Of a stretch of DNA of 64,000 bases, positions 55,985-64,000 are shown one piece after another. This DNA comes from Chinchilla lanigera (lineage: Eukaryota; Chordata; Mammalia; Rodentia; Chinchillidae), in NCBI RefSeq assembly GCF_000276665.1, contig NW_004955460.1:2463450-2527449 (forward strand), given 5' to 3'. The notes beneath the pieces were generated by a model that saw nothing but the letters and a program-made list of their open reading frames with translations, did no database searches and was not told the origin of the DNA. A program made the translations under genes and the position numbers. Every line of letters starts with the position of its first letter. Within the stretch, counting starts at the first letter, position 1.

Positions 55985-58375
55985 TAAATAGAATTTCCCA
56001 GTCATTTGGAAATCAAGGATGAAACTATAAATAATGATTTGAAAAACACAACCAAGTAAAAGTTAAGTTATACAGTATTCTGAAATGAATAATAATGATA
56101 ACCTGACATTAAATTTGTGACACACAGCTGGAATTGTGGGAATCTGTGGGGAAATGCAATTCTTTACTTATTAGCGTATAAGAGTAAATCAAAACAACTG
56201 AGGTTAATAAACAAGAAAGCAGAAAGAGAAGAAACAATGGAAGAAGGAAGCAGAAATTAATAAACTAGAAACCAACATTTAATAGAAAACAGTATTAAGA
56301 GGGTAGGGACTTAATAAAATTTATGAGGCACACTAGCAAAGCTGAAAAAGAAGAGAGAAAAACACAAATTATCAATATCAAGGATAAAAAGAGATTATTA
56401 GATCCTATTCACATTAAAAGAAAAGATAATATTGCCCAATGAATTTTAAAAAATTAACAAATAGAAAGTTATCTAGAAAAAATAACTATGAAATTGTCAC
56501 AAAAATAGTAAATTTATATAATTCTGTATCTACTAAGGAAATTGAATCTGTAATTTAATACCTTCCTACAGAGAAAATTCAAGGCCCAGATGGCATCACC
56601 AGTAAATTTATCCAAATTTTACAAAAAGATAGAAAATAGAAAAAGAGAGAACACTTTCCAATTCATTTTATGAGGCCAGCATAACCTTGATACAAAGACC
56701 TGAAAGGACATTTACAAGAGAGGAAATGCAGGCCTTTGTCTCTCATGATTATAGTTGTAAAATTCTACTGAAAATATTACCAAGACATGGCTTGCCATAT
56801 TTAAAAACAAGACTCAGATTTTTTTATTCTATCAATGTAAGACTCATTTAATATATAAAAATCAATTTATGTAGTTACCATATTCATAAAGGAGAAAAAT
56901 CATACGATCATCTTGATAACAGAATCAAATTTTATACAATTCATGATTTTATTGAAAAAGAAAATCTTAGCCTACCTGAAAGGCAAGGGAACTTGGATAA
57001 CAGATTTTAAAACTGTACAGAAATTCCACAGCATATATTAATCTCAATTGTAAAATAATCAAAGGTTTCTTCCTGTAATCTAACATAGAACAAAGATACA
57101 CCATCACAACCTCTATTCAATACTTTTTCTAATATCCTCGTTAGTGTGAGAAGGTAATACAAAGCGATAGCTATAAGAATTGAAAAGGAATAAATAATAC
57201 TATTATATGTACACCATTTTATGTAAATATAGAAAATCATAACGTATTCAGTCAGTGAATACTATAAGTTTGTTGGACACAACATACAAAAATCAATACT
57301 ATTTTAAATAAGCTATTCCTAAACAAACAATCTAAATCATAGAAATGAAAGTCAAATACATTGCTTTCTGGGGGTTTCTAAAATTTATATGTCATCACCC
57401 AAACTCAAAATTTAGGAATAAATTTAATCTAGTATGGAAAATCTCAGTAAAGCTAATTACAAAACATAACTGGAAAACATCAAACAAACATAAATCCCAT
57501 GCTCATGAACTAGAAGAGCTATTTCTTTTAAAATACCAGTAGGGATTTTGACGTATCTCAGTGGGGGAGCACTTATGTAGCATGCTAGAGGCTCTAGTTT
57601 CAATTCCAGCACTGCAAATAAATAAATGTCCTATATGTCCCGACTGATCCACAGATTCAACACAATCCCATTAGAGATCTCGAAAGCTTTTTTATTTCTC
57701 TAAACATTGATAAAATGCTTCTAACATTTATGTGGAATGTTAGGCATTAGCAGAAGTATAGCAAGCAGCAAGGCAGTATAGCAGCAAGATTAACCAAACT
57801 AATCTAAGAAAAGAATAAAGTTAGAGAATTTACACTAATATAAATTGAAGTAATATAAAGGAACATTAATTTTTTAAAAGGCTACTGTTTTAAAGTCAGA
57901 CAAGTAGGTCCATGGAAAAGAACAGAATCCAGAAAATCTACTACTATATGCACAGTAGATTTCTAACAAAAGTGGCACTGCAGAGTGAAGCAACAGTGTT
58001 TTATGCAAACGGTACTTAGTTGATTTAACTTCTGAATTAAAAAAATTATTTTCTTTGTCCAAAGAAAATATGTATATACACATAATGGAGAATTATTCAG
58101 CCATAAAGAAGAAGAAACAAGTTATATTATTTATGGCTAAATGGAGGGTACTGGATGACAGTGTTAAATAAAATAAACGAGACACAGAAAGACATGTTTA
58201 CTTCATGTGTGAAAACCAAAAATATGGACCAAAGAAAGTATAGTGATTACAAACAAAACAGGGGGGAAAGATGGTTGGATTTGATCAGTGCACATTGTAT
58301 GTATGTGGGGAGATTTCACACGGGACCTCATTAATAAATACAATTTTTATGTGTTAATAAAAGTAATTCTAAAAG
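55985..58375 (+). mobile_element. second L1 copy: ORF2 linker to 3' end, interrupted
   Basis: It restarts in the ORF2 linker, then passes through the RT region (AAGGAAATTGAATCTGTAAT, AAGGCCCAGATGGCATCACC, ATTTTATGAGGCCAGCATAA). Later blocks include GATCCACAGATTCAACACAA and ATGGAGAATTATTCAGCCAT, then a 3' UTR ending TGTGTTAATAAAAG near 58,370. An ID sits inside it at 57,541-57,630. Stops and frameshifts are numerous. Confidence 0.8.
57541..57630 (+). mobile_element. old ID SINE inside L1
   Basis: GGGATTTTGACGTATCTCAG, TGGGGGAGCACTTATGTAGC, TTTCAATTCCAGCACTGC and an (AAAT)n tail show a diverged ID body. L1 sequence lies on both sides. Confidence 0.7.
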
Positions 58376-58429
58376 CCCACTCTGTTGAAAAAAAGAGAAG
58401 GTCAAAAGAAAGGAAGAATAAAGTAAAAG

Positions 58430-58993
58430 ACAGAGAGAGATTAATTCTGATTCTTGATTCCTATCTCATACCATACACACACACATACACAAAATCAATT
58501 CCAAAAATATTGATTATCTAACTGTGAAAGATAAAAACAACATAGCTTCTATAAAATGATACAAATTTATTTTATAATTTCAAGAAAGCAAATATTTCTT
58601 AAGTAGAGCATTAAAAGTAACAGTATAAAGAAGAGAATAAGTTATTATTCTCTCTATGATAAGTCAGACAGTATTGAAAGAATTTCTGTTAATCAAAAGT
58701 GAAAATAAAGGCCATACATAGGTGGAGAATACCTATATACGTACATTCAATAAAATACCTAGAACGAATGTGAAGAAACATGAAGAAATGTGTCTATTTT
58801 GTTGATAAATATCTGAAAAGATGCTCTACCTCAGATAAAACGGACTGGTAAATTTAAATAATGAGAAGATACCCTATTCTGTACCCTCATCGGAATGACT
58901 AAAAGGCTCAAGATCCAATGTGTTAGAGAAAAATAATGAAACAATTATAATTCTCAAAACTATTGCTTGCAGTGTAAATTGTTAAAAACACTG
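58430..58993 (+). mobile_element. third L1 fragment, ORF2 C-terminal part
   Basis: TTGATTCCTATCTCATACCA, an ACACAC run and CAAAATCAATTCCAAAAAT correspond to the ORF2 segment 'cctacctcacaccatacacaaaaatcaactccaaa'. AACTATTGCTTGCAGTGTAA near 58,958 corresponds to the later 'attgctggtgggaatgtaaa' region. It continues after the ID at 58,994. Confidence 0.65.
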
Positions 58994-59093
58994 GAGGGCT
59001 GGGGAGATAGCTCAGTGGTACAGCACCAGCCTGGCAAGCGCAAGGTTCTGAGTTCAACTCGGAGTCCAAAAAAATAAATAAATAAATAAAAAG
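58994..59093 (+). mobile_element. ID SINE inside L1
   Basis: GGAGGGCTGGGGAGATAGCTCAG-type start, CCTGGCAAGCGCAAGGTTCT and GAGTTCAACTCGGAGTCC, then an (AAAT)n tail at 59,069-59,091. It keeps the GGCAAGCGCAAGG core but has a different 3' end from the copies at 3901 and 26,960. Confidence 0.88.
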
Positions 59094-59440
59094 GAAAGAC
59101 TTAGAAAATTAAAAGTGGTAAGTATATAGATAACTCAGAAATTATATCCTTAAGAATATGCCCAACAAAAAGGCCTTAAACTTGCACCACCCCAAAAGTG
59201 TAAAAAAGTTGTCTTAACCTTACTGTTTGTAGTAGCCAAAGAAAGGAAAATTTTAAAAAGGCAAAGACGAAAGCAAACACTGTGATCAAGCAGAACGCAT
59301 AAATAAATTGCAGAATATTCAGATACTGAAATACTTGGTAACAATGAAAGACAGTATGACCACTATACCTAATAACATAGACGAACATGTTGGGCAGAAA
59401 CATCAAATAAAAAAGAATACTATTTCATATTCTTTCACGA
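59094..59440 (+). mobile_element. third L1 fragment continued, 3' ORF2 part
   Basis: TGTTTGTAGTAGCCAAAGAA, CATAAATAAATTGCAGAATA, TTCAGATACTGAAATACTTG and GAACATGTTGGGCAGAAACA match the end of L1 ORF2 in order. The boundary near 59,440 is approximate. Confidence 0.65.
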
Positions 59441-59844
59441 GATGGTTAGTCAGGCACAGTCATGTAAGAAGAACTTCAGAGAAAACATACCTTGTTATCC
59501 CCACAGGTTCTACATAGAGTGTCACTATATGCTACTCAGAGTCCCAGGACAGGAGAACCTTGAGGACCAACCCAGCTAAGCAGGTGGGTAAGAGATGGGG
59601 GCGGGTTAGGTAACAGTCAGGGGACACCAAAAGGTGTATTTGTGCCAAGCAGGAGCCAGCCTTCCCATACTCAGCACCTGGTTCCCTGAGTGGAGGCTGG
59701 CAGCTTGTTTGGAAAATGTAGAGGTTATTGGAAGTTTTTAAATTTACAGCACAAATACATAATGGATGTTTCCATTCATACGTATTTCTAAAAAAGAGAA
59801 TATAAAACAATTTTTAAAGCATTAGAAATGATACAGAGCTTCAC
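59441..59844. other. unassigned sequence
   Basis: About 400 bases with no recognised repeat. The minus-strand ORF at 59,532-59,810 has no domain I recognise. Confidence 0.4.
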
Positions 59845-60055
59845 TGTTCTCTTTAATGGTTTAATCAATCTTGCATTCTTACATCTGGTAATCTGAGCAA
59901 CTTCATTGACCAAAATAATAAGTAATATAACAACCATTGTTAATTTCCTATCATCTTGTTTTGAGATTCTGCATCGTTTTTATTGTTTTTGTGTTGTTTT
60001 GTCTTTGTTGTTATTTTGCTATATTTTTTGTTTTTAAAATAAAAAAAGACCTACT
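59845..60055 (+). mobile_element. short L1 3' end matching 5,430-5,640
   Basis: CTTTAATGGTTTAATCAATC, CATTCTTACATCTGGTAATC, ATATAACAACCATTGTTAAT and TTTTTATTGTTTTTGTGTTG end in AAAATAAAAAAAG. The same blocks occur in the same order at 5,430-5,632, so both copies come from one L1 3' UTR family. This copy is truncated to about 210 bases. Confidence 0.8.
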
Positions 60056-61073
60056 ATGTGATACTGGACATAAAACTAATGATTATTTATCAGGGAAGAA
60101 GGTGTAGGGGTGTGGAGCACTGCACAGGGGTTTGAAGTGTTCCACTTCTTACTCTGCGTGGTGCTCACTAAAATATGTTCACTACTTTGTGAAAATTCAC
60201 TTCCTACATGTGTTGAGCTGTATGCTTTTCAGAAAATGTTTCATATTTCAATAGCAAGTAAACAATAAATATTACATCCTTGAACACTACATTTACTTTT
60301 ATATTTTCCCAAGTTGTTATACTGTTGGAGACATTAGACTTAGATTTATTTTGAATTTCTTCTTTTACTCATTATTTTTAAAGCTACTTCAGATTTCAAA
60401 ACAAATATCTCTTCCTTTGGAAAAAGAAAATTAACATCATTTGCACAGTTGTTGAGGGATCACTTACTCTGATTAAAATGAAATAAGGACTTTTCATTTG
60501 GTTTCACTTTCTCCCCTTGAATTCATATAACTGCCTTGGTTTATCCTTTGTAAGCCGGTCACTAGTGTCCCAATTTCCATTTCTACAGTCTGGACAGACA
60601 TTTCTTTGAAACTAAAGCTTCGATCCTGCCCCATCCAACCTATCCAGACTAACCCTGCAGGATATGTCAGAAATCCTGAAGAAAGATATTGGAAAATAAC
60701 TTTTGCACTAGATTCATGTTTCATTGTTAGACGAATGGCAGTCTGATGGTGAACAGGATTAGCTGGGGTTTTTTCCCCAGTAACAGCAAATTTTATTTTG
60801 TAGGAGGCCCACAAAATACCAAAAATATGTATATTTTCTTCCAATCAAAATGGAAATAAAATACTTTTATTGATTTTTATTGATTCCTATGGAAACATAT
60901 ACATGCTAGGAATTTGTTATCTTTTACATGAGGTAGAAAAATGCCAATCATATAGTTGGTTTTTTAAAGTGGTTTCAGGGCTTGTCTAGTACTTTATTAT
61001 AATGGTAACTATTCATAACATACAAATGAATTGTTATAAAAGGATATTGCCTGTACAGCTATCCTATAGAATT
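60056..61073. other. unassigned AT-rich sequence
   Basis: About 1 kb. A 116-codon minus-strand ORF (60,494-60,844) has no domain I recognise and no coding-exon boundary that I can support. Confidence 0.4.
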
Positions 61074-61554
61074 ATAGTTCTTAAACTTTTTGGTTTTATA
61101 ATACCTTTACAGTTTTAAAAATTTTAGAGGACCCTGAATAAGCTTTGGTTTATAAATTATTACATCTAATAACATTTTTGATCTAGAAACTGGATTTTTC
61201 TAAAAAGGTGTACCATACCCCTTATACCTCAATGTAGAGAGCACATTTGATGAAAAATTATGTTTTCTAAAACAAGCAAAAATAGAAGAATGAAAAATTA
61301 GCATTGTTTTATGTTTCTGCAAACCTGTTTATGGCCTGACCTAGAGGAAGACACCTGGATTCTCATATCTGCTTCTGCAGTCAATCTGTTTGGCTGTAAT
61401 ATGTCACAAAGGTTTTGGAAAACTGCTCTGTATCTACATGAAAGATTAAAAGTGGATAATCATGCTTTGTATGAAAATAGGCTTGACCTCCAAAAACAAT
61501 CTGAAAGAATACTGGTGAACCTAGAAATTCCCAACCACATTTTGAAAACCATTG
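61074..61554 (+). mobile_element. hAT-type DNA transposon remnant with both ends
   Basis: It starts TAGTTCTTAAACTTTTTGG and ends CACATTTTGAAAACCATTG, an imperfect inverted pair of the hAT 'cagtggttctcaaact...' type. Internal blocks (TTAGAGGACCCTGAATAAGC, CTGGATTCTCATATCTGCTT, GCAGTCAATCTGTTTGGC) follow a mammal-wide non-autonomous hAT consensus whose exact name I cannot fix. The 105-codon ORF at 61,311-61,628 runs through and past it and is not a gene. Confidence 0.75.
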
Positions 61555-61727
61555 ATCTAGGAAATTTTAATATTTCCTTTTTGTTATGCCACTTAGTAAA
61601 TTTTTTAAATTATTTCATGTTCACTTGATGAAAAAGAAGTATTTGTAGGAAATTCGACTTGTAATGTTAATATAATACAAACCTTTTAAGTAGAATGGAA
61701 AATATATGAATAGTTTCATAGATTAGG

Positions 61728-61922
61728 GGTTTGGCAAAATTTCACCCCTGATTTCCCACAGCCTGTTTTGGTATGTTCTGTAAATTAATTATGGTTTTAT
61801 ATTCTTAAGGGATATTTTAAAATTATACATATACACAAAGAATACATAGCAAAGATTAATGGTTCATGAAGTCTAAAATACTTGTTATCTGGCTCCTTAC
61901 AGAAAATTGGTGCTGATCCTAC
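61728..61922 (+). mobile_element. hAT-Charlie MITE (MER58/MER20-type)
   Basis: GGGGTTTGGCAAAATTTCAC, GCCTGTTTTGGTATGTTCTG, GTCTAAAATACTTGTTATCT and GGCTCCTTACAGAAAATTGG appear in order and match both end segments of this hAT group, with a shortened middle. It belongs to the same group as the fragment at 45,598. Confidence 0.7.
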
Positions 61923-63616
61923 TAATTATAATGTTCCTATTTGACATAACATATATATTTTCTTTTGCTTGCCAAGTTAAAAAATAGCAAATTTCCTTTG
62001 CAAAGTTTCCCAAAATGAGTGAATTTTATAGCTTTTTACAAAGTTTTGTCTTTCATGTCTTAGCAAGTTGAGTTTTATTCACTTTTGTTGCTGAGTTGTA
62101 TTTCTTCTGATTTTAATATTGCCAGCTTTTTAAATTTTATAAATGATATATTACTAAAGTGCATATTTCAACACAATCTGAAAGTAATTGTCTTTAAGTA
62201 AGTTAATTTGATTTATCCACATTTGTCATATACATCGTATTTGCTCTTTCCTCACTCATCTCAGTGTTTCATCCCAGTTTCTAAAATTTACTTTCTAACT
62301 TTCACCATATGCAGTGTGTGCTTTGATTTATTTAATCCTTTGCTAATTTACAAAGCACATGGCCCAGGATAATACAGTCAGTGATTGCTGATGTCCATGC
62401 AAATATCTGAAGCAACAACATGATGAATGAAACAGTCTATTCAAGACATCCATGTAAATGGGAAATAAAATGGCAATAGCAACTATAAATTGGGTCAATG
62501 ACTGTACAAAATATTTATGTAAATCAGTTCATTTTCTCTTCACGGTCATCCTATGACTAGGATGCTCACATAGGTGAGAATTCATGGGGCTTTAAATGAG
62601 TTGTTTTCAGTTCCAGTGAAAGTAAGACTTGCATCTGGCTGACAATGAATTGCTGTCATTAGCCTCTGCACTATACTCTAAGCCCTTGCTGAGCTGGACA
62701 GTCTGTCCCAGAGACCTCAGAGGCAGATCTTCAATTCCTGCTATCTTTTCTCACAAGCTGCTCACCCCAGAAAGAGCTATAGGAAAATAAAATGGCAGAT
62801 CCAACACTCTCATTAGATAGAGAACTGCAGATTCCTTAGAGGTATTGAATACAATCACAAAACCCTTAGAATTTAGATGAAAGCTAGGTTGGAACTAGAA
62901 AGGAGTTATTCTCCTAACTGACAATTGTCCTTTAAACCCCAGATTCAACCTACATTCTTATGTGGCCTCAACTGTCTTCTTGGCCCTTCAGATTAAGGCA
63001 TTGAGATCTGCAGTGTGTACCTATGTCCAAGGTCTCTACTTCTTGGTTTATTACTTGTTTTATAGTGCATGGTTCTCCTGTTTTTCTCTCTTAGCCCATA
63101 ACTTTCTCAGTAATTATATGGGCCTTTACAAAATAAGCCACAAACCTTCTATATTCACACAAAGCAAGTTTATAAATGTTCTCATCTGAGTTCCTCTTCA
63201 AAGTCTTTAAATAATAAGAAATAAGTGCTGTTAACATATAGCTTAGATTTTGTCATAAAGTGAACCCAAAAGATGAAAGGACAAATTATATCACTTATAT
63301 TCTTTGTCATTTGCTTGAATCATGCATAACTTTTTCAAACAGCCCACACTCTGCATTGATCCATGAAGATCCTTTAGTGGGATGGAAGAAATGGCACCTG
63401 AGAGATTCTGACTCACAGTCTTGCTCACAGCAGTAGGCTGGTGTGACCCAGCAGGGGTTGAAATGCAAGGGCTTGGCCACCCTGCAGAAGGAGCACACAG
63501 GCTCCTGAATGCACGCTCAGCCCAAGAAGTCTGCATCTGACCAGGTGGTCAGGCTGCCTCAGCCTTCACATAAGGAGCAATGCAGGCCTTCTGGCTGGTA
63601 AACTTCAAATCTCTGT
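61923..63616. other. mostly unassigned AT-rich sequence
   Basis: About 1.7 kb. A diverged reverse MIR is possible at 62,490-62,600 (CAGTTCATTTTCTCTTCACG, GGTCATCCTATGACTAGGAT). Two overlapping minus-strand ORFs at 63,291-63,536, one of them Cys-rich, have no domain I can name. Confidence 0.4.
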
Positions 63617-63627
63617 TTCTCTGTATG

Positions 63628-63661
<34 letters not shown>

Positions 63662-63693
63662 TCTCTGTCTCTCTCTCTCTGTCTCTCTCTCTG

Positions 63694-63745
<52 letters not shown>

Positions 63746-63830
63746 TTTTCTCTCCCTCTGTCTTTCTTTCATTCTCTCTCTCCCTCCTTATTTCCTTCCC
63801 TCCCTCCCTCTGGCCCTTTCTCTGCCTCTG
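63617..63830. repeat. (CT)n microsatellite, about 210 bp
   Basis: Long CT dinucleotide runs are interrupted by TG and TT, grading into CCTTCCCTCCC at the right end. The plus-strand ORF at 63,580-63,840 reads as Ser-Leu repeats and is only the microsatellite. Confidence 0.97.
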
Positions 63831-64000
63831 CCCTAATTGATGACAGTGAATATCTGAATATTTTAGGGTTATCTATACAAAAGGGTATAAAATTTACATC
63901 ACACACAGTAGTTACAAATGACCCCTACTTTAAGAGACAGAAAAGGCTGGTGGGAAAAGAGCAAGGGATCCAGTCTTGTTCCTTGAATCCTTGCTCTGCC
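63831..64000. other. unassigned sequence to window end
   Basis: 170 bases without a recognised feature. Confidence 0.4.

Noticed and set aside
61311..61628. 105-codon ORF
   Set aside because: It runs through a hAT-type transposon whose consensus I recognise as non-coding, and past its end.
63580..63840. Ser-Leu repeat protein
   Set aside because: Translation of the CT microsatellite.
1..64000. CRISPR array, prokaryotic operon or phage-like system
   Set aside because: Base composition, SINE/LINE/LTR content and lack of packed ORFs show a mammalian intergenic region. The periodic repeats are all microsatellites or LTR units.

Overview
The window looks like non-coding mammalian DNA, almost certainly from a rodent. 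It is AT-rich, has no dense ORF structure, and is full of interspersed repeats of many ages. Two short-repeat classes point to rodents: ID elements (tRNA-Ala-like SINEs, several with target-site duplications) and composite B1-ID SINEs, in which a 7SL-derived B1 unit is followed by an ID unit. The composites are known from dormice, squirrels, mountain beaver and beaver, and the young IDs lack the usual mouse/rat tail, so a non-murid rodent is more likely than mouse or rat. I cannot name the species. I found no convincing host protein-coding exon, tRNA, rRNA, CRISPR or bacterial feature.

Layout. 1-900: GC-richer block that may be an ERV LTR on the minus strand. 900-12,600: mostly unassigned sequence with MaLR, MIR, MER5-type, ID and L1 fragments, including an L1 copy whose upstream part is inverted (4,895-5,640). 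12,670-17,075: a long old L1 on the plus strand, split by a minus-strand MaLR LTR and carrying two internal deletions. 17,100-30,100: MLT1/MaLR LTRs, B1-ID composites, L2, L1 3' ends, a GATA microsatellite and an ID with a perfect 17-bp duplication. 30,100-39,700: mostly unassigned AT-rich sequence, with a Tigger/MER2-like DNA transposon at 38,352-38,681. 39,708-44,800: a decayed class I (gammaretrovirus-like) endogenous retrovirus with both LTRs, set between two MaLR LTR pieces. 44,800-54,800: sparse repeats and long unassigned stretches. 54,870-60,055: several L1 ORF2/3' fragments in one orientation, interrupted by ID SINEs. 60,056-64,000: two hAT-type DNA transposons, unassigned AT-rich DNA and a roughly 210-bp CT-rich microsatellite.

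No genes work together here. The only protein-derived sequences are dead transposon and retrovirus remnants. The longest ORFs are shadows inside repeats or simple-sequence translations. The most informative content is the insertion history: nested elements, an L1 inversion, LTRs with different numbers of a 22-bp repeat, and the SINE subfamilies. I see no undescribed functional system. Repeat family names come from memory of consensus sequences, not a database search, so subfamily names are provisional.
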